Below are positions 22,985 through 34,533 of a stretch of 64,000 bases of DNA, in pieces (the first letter of the stretch is position 1; every line of letters begins with the position of its first letter). Origin of the DNA: Cherax quadricarinatus (lineage: Eukaryota > Arthropoda > Malacostraca > Decapoda > Parastacidae); contig NC_091355.1 of the NCBI RefSeq assembly GCF_038502225.1, positions 13,881,541 through 13,945,540 on the forward strand, given 5' to 3'. The translations under genes and the position numbers were made by a program. The notes beneath the pieces are model-generated. The model was not told the DNA's origin and ran no database searches. It was given only the letters and a program-made list of their open reading frames with translations.

Positions 22985-23060
22985 TATTAACGATACACAA
23001 TACCAACAAGCTGATGAATAAGACACGTCTACAACATTTAACCGTCTTTATTACATTGCA
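22985..23060 (-). mobile_element. PLE end fragment, decayed
   Basis: Resembles the AATACCGACAAG...AAGACAC..CAACATTTA...CTTTATT order of the PLE ends, without a foldable hammerhead. Confidence 0.45.
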
Positions 23061-23494
23061 GCTGAAAAATTGGCCGAAGAAAGTACTTTGGAAGAAGAAT
23101 TTCAACAGTCTTGATATGTCTGTGTTGGGTATTATAACTAATATTAGAAGCCAAGTATATAATGAATCTGAATGTCAGAGGGCTGCAGTTAGCCAGAATA
23201 GATCTATAACTCACTGTTATAATATGAACGCAGATTAGCACATTTTCGAAGCAATATGCAATGTACACAGACTAACTGACGTAGTAGCCATGATTAGGCT
23301 TAGTTACAAATACCTCTGGAAATTTGGTCAGTGTTAAGGTCACTTCAACATTGTGCTTGATTGTCCACTTACTGAGGAATATAGAGATAAATAATAAAAT
23401 AATGTAAGGAATCAAGGTATCTTATTAGTAAAAAATAAGAGAACAAATTTTGAGCCTGAGTTCTAAATTTTGTAGTAAAAAATAAAATATAAGT

Positions 23495-23557
<63 letters not shown>

Positions 23558-23830
23558 AGATGTGCTCCTGGTAACTCTTCCTGGGTCTAGTTCTATGGTT
23601 TTTTGTTATCCATATGCTCTTCTGCCATCCATAAGTGACCCGACAAAGAGAAAAACACTTTCACGGTCTTTCACTTAATCACTGTCTTGCCAGAAGCTCA
23701 TTGGCATCACACTTCAGATGATCCTCCTCTCCCCAAACAGTACCATCCCCACCCGTGCTTCAGAGTGCAGGCACAGTAGGATATGGAGTGCACAATAAAC
23801 TAGCAACTGCCGTCCACAGAATTTATTATT
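23061..23830 (+). pseudogene. I-like LINE C-terminus and 3' UTR, decayed
   Basis: The segment 23070-23400 aligns by eye with 5125-5520: frames with NIRSQVYNESECQRAAVS, then RSITHCYNMNAD, match the RNase H-distal region of the intact copy. Stops interrupt it. A (TA)n run is inserted at 23498-23555, and 23560-23830 resembles the 3' UTR ending at GTGCACAATAAACTAGC. Confidence 0.7.
23498..23555. repeat. (TA)n microsatellite
   Basis: 58 bp of TA inside the decayed I-like copy. Confidence 0.95.
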
Positions 23831-24359
23831 GTTATGAGACATACAAACAGGGAATAGAAGGAAGTTTGGAGCCATCTGTGGGCCAGCGATTTTTCATTTG
23901 GTCAACTGACTTTTTCATCAATATAGTTATGCTGTACGAACATGTTCCAGATTCAAGTTATTCTAGGAATGAACAATCTCAGATAAAGTGATGCTCCTGA
24001 GAAGGGTTGTTATTTGCTGCCGTCTCGTGGTGTAAAAGTTCTCTCCTCGCTGATCACTAACTGGAGCCAAGTGTGGCCAATTGACAACACTGCCTTGCAC
24101 ATAAAAATAAGACCACTCACATCTCTCCGGTGTTGAAGGCTCTGCTGACACGACAGATCCACCCAGGCCGGGTCCAGAAGACAGATGAGTCGTCCTTTGC
24201 TTTGCCCTCTATTTTATCAAGAAGTCGTCGAAGAGACGGGACGGGTGACACAGGCAGTCCAAGAAACTGGAGCATACCCAAGGTGTGAGTGCATGTGCGC
24301 CTCGTACAGTCTTGCAGCTACTTTCGAGCAGGTACGAAATACGCCTTATTCCAGTCCAA
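23831..24359. other. No gene recognised
   Basis: Mixed-composition sequence with no open frame bearing a motif and no repeat seen elsewhere in the window. Confidence 0.5.
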
Positions 24360-24620
24360 TTCTTTACATGACTCCGCTTCTTACTTATTATTTCTCTTCT
24401 TACCCATTCTCCCTATTGCCCATCCCTCCTCTTACCTATCCCTTCTCTTCCTACTTATTTATTATCTTCCTACTTATTTATTATCTTCCTACTTATTCCT
24501 TCTCTTCCTACTTATTACTTCTCTTCCTACTTATTCCTTCTCTTACTACTTATGCCTCCTCCTCAAGTACCTTTCTATTCCCTCCCACTCAGCCTTCCTG
24601 CCTCCATCTATCCTTCTTAG
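24360..24620. repeat. Pyrimidine-rich minisatellite
   Basis: Tandem variants of CTTATTCCTTCTCTTCCTA, about 16-19 bp each and strongly strand-asymmetric. Confidence 0.8.
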
Positions 24621-24624
24621 TTAT

Positions 24625-26310
24625 ATATGTCATGGCAACTGTGGCGGCGTATGCCATGGCAACTGTGGCGGCGTATGTCATGGCAACTGTGGCGGCGTAT
24701 GTCATGGCAACTGTGGCTTCATACTTGGTAATAAATCATGGCGACTACAGTGGCATAACATGGCAACTGTATCTGCATAATGTTATGGGAACACTGGTGG
24801 CATAAGAATGACATGACAACTGTGGTGGCATAAGAATGACATGACAATTGTAGCGGCATAGGACTCGGCAATTGCATGGGCATAAGTGTTATGGCAACTT
24901 TAGTGGTTTATGTCATGGCAAATGTTGCGGTATGTTATGGCAACCGTACTGGCACATATGGCAACTGCGGTGGCACACAGGATACACAATGGCAACTGTG
25001 ACAGTATAATACGTTATGAAATCTGTGGTAGAAAAATACATCATGGCAACTGTGGCAGTATAATACTGTAATGGCATCTAGGCAGCATAACTCATGACAA
25101 CTGTGGCATAATAAGTCATGGTTACTGAGATAGCATAACATATGGCAACTGTGGCAGTATAATAATTCATGGCAACTGTAAAAACATAAATCATGACAAC
25201 TGTGGCAGCATAAGTCCTGGCAACTATAACAGCATGACACCTAGTGGCAAGCGTGACAGCATAATACGTCATGACAATTGTGACAGCATACGTTATGGTC
25301 TGTGTAACAACAAATTTTAGCAACTGTGGCAGAATAACAAGTGGCAGGATTAATCATTTGAACTGTGACAACAAAATGGCAACTACAGCAGTGTAAGTCA
25401 TCGCAGCTGTAAAATTATAATATGCCATGGCAACTGTAACAGAATAACACTGTGGCAGCATAGTCATGACAGTCAATGACAGCATAATAATAAGTCCTGG
25501 CAGCTGTAACCGAATAAGCCATGGCAACTGTGACAGTATAAATCAATGGCAACTGTGAGATCACAGTACGTCATGTCAACTGTGGCAGAATAGTATGTTA
25601 TGACAATTGTGACAACATACGTTATGGCCAGTGTAGCAACATAAGTTATGACAAATGTGACAGCATAGTACGTCATGGCAACTCTGGCAGCATAATACGT
25701 CATAACTGTGGCAGTATAATACATCATGGCAACTGTTGCAGCATACTTCATGGCAATTGTGGGAGCCTAATACGTCATGGCAACTGTGGCAGCATACGTC
25801 ATGGCAACTGTGTAATACGTCATGGCAACTTTGACAGCATTATAAGTCATGACAACTGTGGCAGAATACTTCATGGTAATTGTGGCAGCCTGATACGTCA
25901 TGGCAATTGTAGTATAATACGTCATATCAACTATGGTAGTTTACGTCATGGCAACTGTGGCAGCATAATACGTCATTACAACTGTGGCACCATAAGTCAT
26001 GGCAACTGGGGCAGTATAATACTTCATAGCAACTGTGGCAGCATGTGTCATGGTAATTGTGGCAGCATGCTGCATGGCAACTGTGGCAGCATAACAAGCC
26101 ATAGCAACTGTGGCAGCATAACTCATGGCAAATGTGGCGGCATAATACGTCATGGCAACTGTGGCACAATCCGTCATGGCAACTGTGGCACAATCCGTCA
26201 TGGCAACTGTGAATGCATATGTCATGGTAACTATGGCAGCATGTCATGGCAACTGTGGCAGCATACGTCATGGTAACTGTGGCAGCATGTCATGGCAACT
26301 GTGGCGGGGA
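24625..26310. repeat. Degenerate satellite based on ATGGCAACTGTGGC
   Basis: Roughly 60 imperfect units of about 26-30 bp with core CATGGCAACTGTGGCAGCAT. Four well-kept 24-bp units lie at 24628-24720, and units lengthen and decay rightwards. Cys/His- or Ala/Thr-rich frames across it (for example 25927-26271 minus) are periodic translations, not proteins. Confidence 0.9.
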
Positions 26311-26404
26311 TGAAACAGGTGGTGAGGCAAGGCTGGTGTTGACTACATCTTAGTGTGTGTTGGTCTGTCGTGATGGAAGGTTGTGTTCCCCTGGTGAGTG
26401 TTAT

Positions 26405-26670
26405 GCTCACTCCACCCACACTGCCTCACTCCAAGCACAGTAAACCCCCACTGCTTCACTCCAGGCAGAGTGAACCCACACTGCCTCACTCCAGGCACAG
26501 TAAACCCACACTGCCTCACTCCAGGCAGAGTGAACCCACACTGTCTTACTCCAGGCAGAGTGAACCCACACTGTCTTACTCCAGGCAGAGTGAACCTACA
26601 CAGTCTCACTCCAGGCAGAGTGAATCCACATTGCCTCACTGCAGGCAGAGTGAACCCCCAATAACCCACA
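26405..26670. repeat. 30-bp minisatellite (CACTGCCTCACTCCAGGCAG core)
   Basis: About nine units with alternating GCAGAGTGAAC and GCACAGTAAAC variants. The period is a multiple of three, so all frames stay open without coding meaning. Confidence 0.9.
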
Positions 26671-27029
26671 GTAAGTACCTTTCTACTCCACAGACTAACA
26701 AATCAACGACAGTACTCTAAATAAGACAATGATTGTCGTCTACTAAACTTCGTGTCACCATAAATCAAAACTATTGCAATAAGTATTTTGGCATTTCTCT
26801 TATTTAATAACGATCGCTTGACAACACAGTAATTGCTTTTTATACATCTAAGGTCTGATGGTTAATGGGGTTTAATGCCTGTCGACACGAGGGGTAAATA
26901 AGGATGAACCTGACCTGTTCATCACTAGTCAGCAACACTTTAACCCCTAAAATAAGGGTTAAAACAATCTCTCAGTACATATACACAGAGACATACACAT
27001 TTCACTGTATATATCCTATATGTACCTTG
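26671..27029. other. No gene recognised
   Basis: AT-rich sequence between a minisatellite and a diverged duplicated segment. No motif seen. Confidence 0.5.
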
Positions 27030-27489
27030 ATTTTTTTATTAATTTCAAATGTATTTGTTTTCTTCACTGTTTTAAAGTAAGATTTCAGTGAATGGTAAAC
27101 CACACAGTGAATTGTGTGGTACATTTTTTAAATGCAATAACGGGTTTAATGAAAGTTTTAGAATAGCTTGTAGTAGCCCAAATGAGTTGTTACAATAAAT
27201 GATAATTTTCCTTGGCCATTTGGTATTTGTTAAGGCAAAAAATGTGTTAATTTGTTTGAGCTCCCTGTGAAATTATTAATGGTTTAAACTGAGATCAAAT
27301 TACTTTGTGAGTTAAGTGAATTAACATTGTAAATTAAGTGGGTTATCATTGTGGATTAAGTGGATGTATAATAAAGTGAAGAGCCTCTTGTGCAAAACGT
27401 TTGGCAGCTTAGGTGCGTCCACCTCACCTCGTGTTGAAAGCCAGCCAGGCTGGAAATCCCAGCTCAGCCAGGTGGCTGAATGCCTGTCT
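27030..27489 (+). repeat. Diverged inverted duplicate of 43480-44000
   Basis: Ordered matches include TTGCCATTTGGTATTT-type, AAATTAAGTG and AAAACGTTTGGCA followed by GCCAGCCAGGCTGGAAATCC. The family is unknown. It may be an old transposon carrying the seed of the 25-bp minisatellite. Confidence 0.75.
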
Positions 27490-27905
27490 GAGTCTGGGGC
27501 TGTGTACAGCTTCTCAGTCTGGGGCTGTGTACAGCTTCTCAGTCTGGGGCTGTGTACAGCTTCTCAGTCTGGGGCTGTGTACAGCTTCTCAGTCTGGAGC
27601 TGTGTACAGCTTCTCAGTCTGGGGCTGTGTACAGCTTCTCAGTCTGGGGCTGTGTACAGCTTCTCAGTCTGGGGCTGTGTACAGCTTCTCGGTCGGGGGC
27701 TGTGTACAGTTTCTCAGTCTGGGGCTGTGTACAGCGTCTCAGAGATGTGCTGCAGTTCTTCTTTCTTATGTTCTTATGTCCTAAAGATGTGTTGTGCACT
27801 GCGTCTGAGATGTGCTGTGTACAGCATCTCAGAGATGTGCTGTGTACAGCATCTCATAGTTGTGCTGTGTATAGCCACTCAGAGATGTGCTGTGTACAGC
27901 ATCTC
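27490..27905. repeat. 25-bp minisatellite (TCTGGGGCTGTGTACAGCTT)
   Basis: About ten near-perfect units to 27745. After a short break (27750-27785) a related variant with core GATGTGCTGTGTACAGCATC runs for about five units to 27905. Confidence 0.9.
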
Positions 27906-28130
27906 AAGTGACTGTGTCGTGAACATGACGCCAGTTGATGCACCTTGCCCCTCCAGGAAGGTGCGTGTTGACGCAAACATCAAGTCACTGACGTTATCAA
28001 ACGTGTTGTGCGTTTCTCCTGCCTCCTGATGTCATTTGATGTTTAAAGTTGATGTCACTATGTATCCCTCTCAAGAGTGATGAGATCCCACTTCCATGAG
28101 TGATGATTTCTCCTCTTACGAGTGATGATC

Positions 28131-30002
28131 CGTTTGTCCACTCACGAGTGATGATCCGTTTGTCCACTCACGAGTGATGATCCGTTTGTCCACTCACGAG
28201 TGATGATCCGTTTGTCCACTCACGAGTGATGATCCGTTTGTCCACTCACGAGTGATGATCCGTTTGTCCACTCACGAGTGATGATCCGTTTGTCCACTCA
28301 CGAGTGATGATCCGTTTGTCCACTCACGAGTGATGATCCGTTTGTCCACTCACGAGTGATGATCCGTTTGTCCACTCACGAGTGATGATCCGTTTGTCCA
28401 CTCACGAGTGATGATCCGTTTGTCCACTCACGAGTGATGATCCGTTTGTCCACTCACGAGTGATGATCCGTTTGTCCACTCACGAGTGATGATCCGTTTG
28501 TCCACTCACGAGTGATGATCCGTTTGTCCACTCACGAGTGATGATCCGTTTGTCCACTCACGAGTGATGATCCGTTTGTCCACTCACGAGTGATGATCCG
28601 TTTGTCCACTCACGAGTGATGATCCGTTTGTCCACTCACGAGTGATGATCCGTTTGTCCACTCACGAGTGATGATCCGTTTGTCCACTCACGAGTGATGA
28701 TCCGTTTGTCCACTCACGAGTGATGATCCGTTTGTCCACTCACGAGTGATGATCCGTTTGTCCACTCACGAGTGATGATCCGTTTGTCCACTCACGAGTG
28801 ATGATCCGTTTGTCCACTCACGAGTGATGATCCGTTTGTCCACTCACGAGTGATGATCCGTTTGTCCACTCACGAGTGATGATCCGTTTGTCCACTCACG
28901 AGTGATGATCCGTTTGTCCACTCACGAGTGATGATCCGTTTGTCCACTCACGAGTGATGATCCGTTTGTCCACTCACGAGTGATGATCCGTTTGTCCACT
29001 CACGAGTGATGATCCGTTTGTCCACTCACGAGTGATGATCCGTTTGTCCACTCACGAGTGATGATCCGTTTGTCCACTCACGAGTGATGATCCGTTTGTC
29101 CACTCACGAGTGATGATCCGTTTGTCCACTCACGAGTGATGATCCGTTTGTCCACTCACGAGTGATGATCCGTTTGTCCACTCACGAGTGATGATCCGTT
29201 TGTCCACTCACGAGTGATGATCCGTTTGTCCACTCACGAGTGATGATCCGTTTGTCCACTCACGAGTGATGATCCGTTTGTCCACTCACGAGTGATGATC
29301 CGTTTGTCCACTCACGAGTGATGATCCGTTTGTCCACTCACGAGTGATGATCCGTTTGTCCACTCACGAGTGATGATCCGTTTGTCCACTCACGAGTGAT
29401 GATCCGTTTGTCCACTCACGAGTGATGATCCGTTTGTCCACTCACGAGTGATGATCCGTTTGTCCACTCACGAGTGATGATCCGTTTGTCCACTCACGAG
29501 TGATGATCCGTTTGTCCACTCACGAGTGATGATCCGTTTGTCCACTCACGAGTGATGATCCGTTTGTCCACTCACGAGTGATGATCCGTTTGTCCACTCA
29601 CGAGTGATGATCCGTTTGTCCACTCACGAGTGATGATCCGTTTGTCCACTCACGAGTGATGATCCGTTTGTCCACTCACGAGTGATGATCCGTTTGTCCA
29701 CTCACGAGTGATGATCCGTTTGTCCACTCACGAGTGATGATCCGTTTGTCCACTCACGAGTGATGATCCGTTTGTCCACTCACGAGTGATGATCCGTTTG
29801 TCCACTCACGAGTGATGATCCGTTTGTCCACTCACGAGTGATGATCCGTTTGTCCACTCACGAGTGATGATCCGTTTGTCCACTCACGAGTGATGATCCG
29901 TTTGTCCACTCACGAGTGATGATCCGTTTGTCCACTCACGAGTGATGATCCGTTTGTCCACTCACGAGTGATGATCCGTTTGTCCACTCACGAGTGATGA
30001 TC
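28131..30002. repeat. 72 perfect tandem copies of a 26-bp unit
   Basis: The unit is CGTTTGTCCACTCACGAG followed by TGATGATC. 1,872 bp divides exactly by 26 to give 72, and I see no deviating base inside. Variant units precede it at 28060-28130. The unit contains a short inverted pair CACTC/GAGTG. Stops fall in every frame. There are no spacers, so it is not a CRISPR array. Confidence 0.95.
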
Positions 30003-30227
30003 TAACCTTCCATCAAAATTATTATCTTTTAGTTAGCTCAGATAATTATATTTATTTTGATCACAGTACATCAATACACATGTCAGTATCTTACAATGAT
30101 TGAAGGTTCTAAATGGATACACATGCATCCTAGAATCCAGTTTGGTAAAATAAATATATAAAAAAACGTAGAGGCTGACGAACTCTGATAGTATAAAAAT
30201 TATTTACTGTTGAGCGAAGGTGCTGAT

Positions 30228-30320
30228 GGTTAGGTTAGGTAAAGTAAGGTTAGGCTAGGTTAGGTTAGGTTAGGTTAGGTTAGGTTAGGTTAGGTTAGGT
30301 TAGGTTAGGCTAGGTTAGGT
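30228..30320 (+). repeat. Interstitial (TTAGG)n tract
   Basis: About 15 TTAGG repeats with a few variants (CTAGG, TAAAG). TTAGG is the usual arthropod telomere repeat. Here it is internal and flanked by a minisatellite and a LINE, so it is an interstitial site, not a chromosome end. Confidence 0.9.
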
Positions 30321-30420
30321 AGCCTTGGAGTCTCATGTGGCAGCCTTGGAGTCTCATGTGGCAGCCTTGGAGTCTCATGTGGTAGCCTTGGAGTCTCATG
30401 TGGTAGCCTTGGAGTCTCAT
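30318..30420. repeat. 22-bp minisatellite, left part
   Basis: About five units of AGCCTTGGAGTCTCATGTGG plus two bases. The array continues at 32692-32729 beyond the inserted LINE. Confidence 0.9.
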
Positions 30421-30842
30421 AAGAACATAAGAAAGAAGGAACATCGCAGCAGGCCTACTGGCCTATGCGAGGCTGGTCAAAGTCGCCTACCGGCTTAAGG
30501 CAATGACCCAACCTAGTCAGGTGAGGTCACATTCACTTAAAGGAGGAGCACGGCATCAGACCTAGTAGCACAAGCTAGTCAAATCCAACTCACACCCACT
30601 CATGTATTTATCTAACCTGTTTTTAAAACTACACAACGTCTTAGCTTCTATGACGGTACTAGGGAGTTTGTTCCACTCATCCACAACTCTATTACCAAAC
30701 CAGTACTTTCCTATATTCTTCCTGAATCTGATTATTTTCCAGCTTGAAACCATTGCTGCGAGTCCTGTCTTGACTAGATATTTTTAGCACGCTATTCGCT
30801 TCCCCTTTATTTATTCCTGTTTTCCATTTATACGCCTCAATC

Positions 30843-32370
30843 ATATTTATTTATTTATTTATTTCCAATTTGAGCACACATACAGAGGTACAAAAAAATA
30901 CAGATAAGAGCAGCATGCCAAAGCCACTTATACTATGCATAGCATTACGGGCTGGCTTAAAATTAACTTAAGATTAACTAAGCAATGATGAAATCAGTGA
31001 TAAAACATTAATGTAAACAGATTACTATAAAGCACAAGTGAGTATTACAAAGACAGGTCATATGGTTGCATTCAGTTAGGTAGTGATTCTGTTAGGTAGT
31101 GTATTTAAAAAATAATAAAGTTAGATTCGGTTTTAGGTTTAACATTTATGTGATATAATTATGAGAAACATTTAAGATATACAATTTATAAGGTTCAGTT
31201 ATTCAGTATTTATTTGGTTTTGGGTGAGTAAGTGATCTTTGAGAAGAGACTTGAATTTATAAACAGGTAGTGTTTCTTTTATATTTACAGGTAATGAATT
31301 CCAGATTTTAGGGCCTTTTATGTGCATTGAGTTTTTGCATAGTGTGAGATGGACACGAGGAACATCAAAGAGTGATCTGTGCCTTGTGTTATGGTCATGT
31401 GTTCTGTTGAGGTTGGCAAGGAGATGTTTGAGGGGCGGGTTAATATCAGAGTTAAGTGTTCTATGTATGTAATAGGTGCAGTAATAAGTATGGATGTTTT
31501 GTATGGTGAGTAGGTTTAGTGTATTGAATATTGGTGGAGTGTGCTGCCTGTAGTGAGAATTTGTTATCATTCTAACTGCAGCCTTTTGTTGGGTAATTAG
31601 TGGTTTGAAATGGTTAATTGTTGTTGAGCCCCATGCACAAATTCCATAGGTGAGATAGGGGTAAATAAGAGAGTGATATAGGGCCAGGAGGGCTGACTGT
31701 GGAACATAGTACCGTATCTTCGACAGTATGCCTACAGTCTTGGAAATTTTCTTAGAAATTTGTTGTATATGTGTATGAAATTTGAGTCTATTATCAAGGT
31801 GGATTCCTAAGAATTTTCCCTCTGTTAGTTTTGTGATAGGTGATCCGTTTATCATTATGTTAAGAGGGACATCTGTAGCTCTGTTACCAAACTGAATGAA
31901 GTAGGTTTTGTCAATGTTTAGTGTAAGTTTGTTAGTCCTCATCCAGGTAGATATTTTCTGTAATTCGGTATTTACAGTATTGGCTAGCGTGACTGGGCTC
32001 GGGTGAGAGAAGACGTATGTAGTGTCATCTGCAAATAGTGTGGGTTTGAGTAATTGCGAAGCATTTGGAAGGTCATTTATGTATAGGAGAAAGAGAAGAG
32101 GGCCAAGGACACTTCCCTGTGGGACACCAACTGTAATTGGTTGCGCAGAAGAGTTTGCCCCATTTGCGTACACATATTGGCTTCTGTTGCTGAGGTATGA
32201 CTTGAGGTAGTTGATGGAGTGCCCTCTTATACCATAGTGTGACAATTTTACGTGGAGCAAGTCATGATCAACTTTATCAAAAGCTTTACGTAAGTCAATG
32301 AAGATCCCCAGTGGGACTTCTTTTTTCTCTATTGCAGTGTATATATGTTCTAGCATGTGTATAATAGCAT
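30843..32370 (-). mobile_element. L2-like LINE nested in the CR1-like copy
   Basis: The insertion has an (AAAT)n-type tail at 30843-30862 and a 3' UTR to 31198, then RT coding to 32370. The 5' end is truncated within RT. The interruption point is seen by comparison with uninterrupted CR1-like copies. Confidence 0.8.
31199..32368 (-). CDS. L2-like reverse transcriptase, 5' truncated but open
   Basis: At least 385 codons are open without a stop or frameshift. RT motifs are PLGIFIDLRKAFDKVDHDLL (motif A), VGVPQGSVLGPLLFLLYIND (motif B) and TLFADDTTYVF (motif C), with KLTLNIDKTYFIQFGN in the thumb entry. The C-terminal part includes HSLIYPYLTYGICAWGS and GPKIWNSLPVNIK. Fingers and endonuclease are absent. 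Clade is provisional: the motif wording fits L2- or Daphne-like members of the Jockey group. An intact frame inside a nested insertion suggests a recent event. The listed start methionine lies within the domain and is not the true start. Confidence 0.85.
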   Translation of the reverse strand, partial: AIIHMLEHIYTAIEKKEVPLGIFIDLRKAFDKVDHDLLHVKLSHYGIRGHSINYLKSYLSNRSQYVYANGANSSAQPITVGVPQGSVLGPLLFLLYINDLPNASQLLKPTLFADDTTYVFSHPSPVTLANTVNTELQKISTWMRTNKLTLNIDKTYFIQFGNRATDVPLNIMINGSPITKLTEGKFLGIHLDNRLKFHTHIQQISKKISKTVGILSKIRYYVPQSALLALYHSLIYPYLTYGICAWGSTTINHFKPLITQQKAAVRMITNSHYRQHTPPIFNTLNLLTIQNIHTYYCTYYIHRTLNSDINPPLKHLLANLNRTHDHNTRHRSLFDVPRVHLTLCKNSMHIKGPKIWNSLPVNIKETLPVYKFKSLLKDHLLTQNQINTE

Positions 32371-32726
32371 CCCCCCTAATTCTACGCCTTTCTGAGTGTG
32401 TAGATTCAGGGGCCTCAGTCTACCCTCATAAGAAAGATTTCTGATACATGGGATCAACTGTCACCCTTCTTTGTACGCTTTCCAGTATATTTATATCCAT
32501 TCCGTAATACAGTGATCAGAACTGTGCAGCGTAATCTAAATGAGACCTAACCACGGATACATAGAGTTGAAGAACATCCTGAAGACTTCTATTATAAATG
32601 CTTCTTGATATGAAGCCAAGGATTCTGTTAGCTTTATTGCGAACACTTATACACTGTTGCCTTGCTTTCAGATTACTACTAACCAGAATTCCTAAATCTC
32701 ATGTGGTAGCCTTGGAGTCTCATGTG

Positions 32727-33048
32727 GTTCCCATACCCTTGGGGGTATGGGAATCAAATAATGGGAATATGTAAAGAAAATAATGGGGGTATGGGAACCA
32801 GAAAATGGGGGTATGGAACTCGATCTCTGAACAATTTAAAAAAGTTAGATTAGAATCGACTATCAGCTGTTCTAATGCTAGCTATCCACATGTGAAGTAA
32901 AACCAAGCTATTGACATCTTTTGAAGTCATACTGGTACCTAACAGCTTTGGTGGTGGTGATTTCGACAGTCTGGTGAAGGGGGTATGAGGAGATAGTGGG
33001 CAATCCATTGGGGTATGTAACTGTAAAATGGTTAGGAACCACTATAAC
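32727..33048. mobile_element. hAT-like short element
   Basis: Left end GTGGTTCCCATACCCTTGGG and right end TTAGGAACCACTA form imperfect inverted repeats typical of hAT ends (GGTTCC/GGAACC). No transposase. A relative with CCAGTGGTTCCCAAACTGGG is at 54628. Confidence 0.6.
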
Positions 33049-33108
33049 CCCTGCATCTATTGTCTTGCCTGATGTTTTGTCAAACTGCAGTCATGATAAT
33101 GTCAGATC

Positions 33109-33110
<2 letters not shown>

Positions 33111-33199
<89 letters not shown>
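33111..33199. repeat. (TA)n microsatellite, left flank of RT element copy 2
   Basis: 89 bp of TA next to the element's 3' end. Confidence 0.95.
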
Positions 33200-33204
<5 letters not shown>

Positions 33205-33467
33205 TATAGGATGGGGTCCACCTCTGGTGTAAATTGGGGGACCCACAGCCTCGGAGAAGTGGATAAAAAGGCTTCAAGGAAGAATATTTGGATTTCTTCC
33301 TGAAGCCGTTTGAATATTCCACTTCCCCTACCACCCCATCTTTTCATATATTTTTTTTTTACCAATAGGAATATTCTATTACATAATATGGTACAGAAGA
33401 TTTAAGAGATACATTGTTGGTATAAAGGTGGCATGTAAGGTACATGTTGTTACGTGTGTATCACCGA

Positions 33468-34451
33468 TTATAAGGCGAAAATCTCATCCAGCTCCTCAGA
33501 GCTGGGGCGTGTGCCCAAAATACAGCAGGCATTACCCCTTTGAACAGCCGCACTGAGCTGCTGGAACAGAAAACTAGCTGCCCTGGGATCCCTAGTTACC
33601 CTGATGAGTCTTTTTCCGAGCTCCTTAAGGAATTTAGATGCACTCTTTCCCCATGAGCCAAGGGTCTCTGAGCCTGTGAGAGCAAACATATAATGATGGG
33701 CAAGTTCTCCATATTTTCTAGACTTCTGGGACTCCCTGAAGCTGGCAGCTGCCCCTCCTTCCTCCCTGATGTATTGGAGATAGGTATCAGCCAGGGTAGA
33801 TGCACATGTATAGTCCCACACCACCTGCTTCCCATCTGTCCAGGCTTGAAGGGTGATACCATCTGGACGCTTCTGGCTGCCATCAGATCTGCATAGTTGG
33901 GGTGGCTCCCTTACTGCTGGGCATCCAGCTGTTGTGAGGCTCCTCTTGATGTTATTAACCTCCTCATATCTTGCAATCTTTCCCTCGGATTTACGGCACA
34001 CAAGACCATGGTACCCGAATCGGTCTGCTGCTTCACTGCCACAAATACACCTGTGTTCGGCGAGAATAGGGGCGGCAAGTCGAAGGACAACACCGATGCG
34101 GATGGTCTGTGGGTCGAGGCGTGTGCCAAGGCTGGAGTTGGGAACAGCCAACAGAAAGTCTCCAGCATGAGGGGCTCTCACTGCCAGGAGGCGGGCTCTA
34201 TCCTTCCCTGACACACTCTGAAGCATTGTTGAGGCTATATTTTCTACTATTGGACCATCCCAGTGCGATTGTTTGTAGTTGTTGGGGTGAGCAGGTCTGG
34301 TTTCAGAGCCCGTTAGATTATCCCAGATCATTGCTCCGTCAATGAATTTTTGGTCCTGGACTCCAATCTTGTCCCTAAGATGTTCAGGGAGAATCGCTGC
34401 TACAAGCTCTCTGGATGCAATACACGAGGACAGAAAAGCAGGTAACGCAAT
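33468..34451 (-). pseudogene. RT element pol: post-RT region, zinc knuckle and endonuclease-like motif
   Basis: 328 codons run open from just after a TAG at 34452-34454. In order they show FLSSCIASRELVAAILPEHL, AGDFLLAVPNSSLGTRLDP, a Cys/His motif (RCICGSEAADRFGYHGLVC) and RSDGSQKRPDGITLQAW with VVWDYTCAST, whose PD...D-x-T spacing resembles a PD-(D/E)XK nuclease. SFLFQQLSAAVQRGNACCIL follows and the frame ends DEIFAL. The same tail is in copy 1. Alternative: a family of uncertain clade in which the nuclease motif is coincidental; a profile search is needed. Confidence 0.7.
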
Positions 34452-34533
34452 CTATGATGACTTGCGGACACCAATGCCTCCTAGTCTGACTGGAAGTGTA
34501 GCTTGGTTCCACTGCCCGTCTTCTAGAGTAAGG

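Larger units (their letters stand above)
30421..32697 (-). mobile_element. CR1-like LINE type A copy inserted in the 22-bp minisatellite
   Basis: The octamer end is at 30421-30432 and the C-terminus (KIIRFRKNIGKYWFGNRVVD) at 30562-30753. Sequence then stops at about 30843 for an inserted LINE and resumes at 32371 in the same order as the clean copy at 39190-39520. TCTCAT is found on both sides (30415-30420 and 32697-32702), a possible target duplication. Confidence 0.8.

Noticed and set aside
25927..26271. Cys/His-rich frame resembling a zinc-finger array
   Set aside because: Spacing is set by the satellite period, Cys and His lack a consistent finger pattern, and the opposite strand is equally open.
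27349..28029. 226-codon frame beginning MWIKWMYNKVKSLL
   Set aside because: Most of it is the 25-bp minisatellite; the rest belongs to a duplicated noncoding segment also seen at 43.5 kb.
28131..30002. Regular array resembling CRISPR repeats
   Set aside because: Units are directly adjacent and identical with no spacers, no cas genes are present, and the context is a eukaryotic repeat landscape.
30228..30320. Chromosome end
   Set aside because: Short, internal, and followed by more than 30 kb of interspersed sequence.
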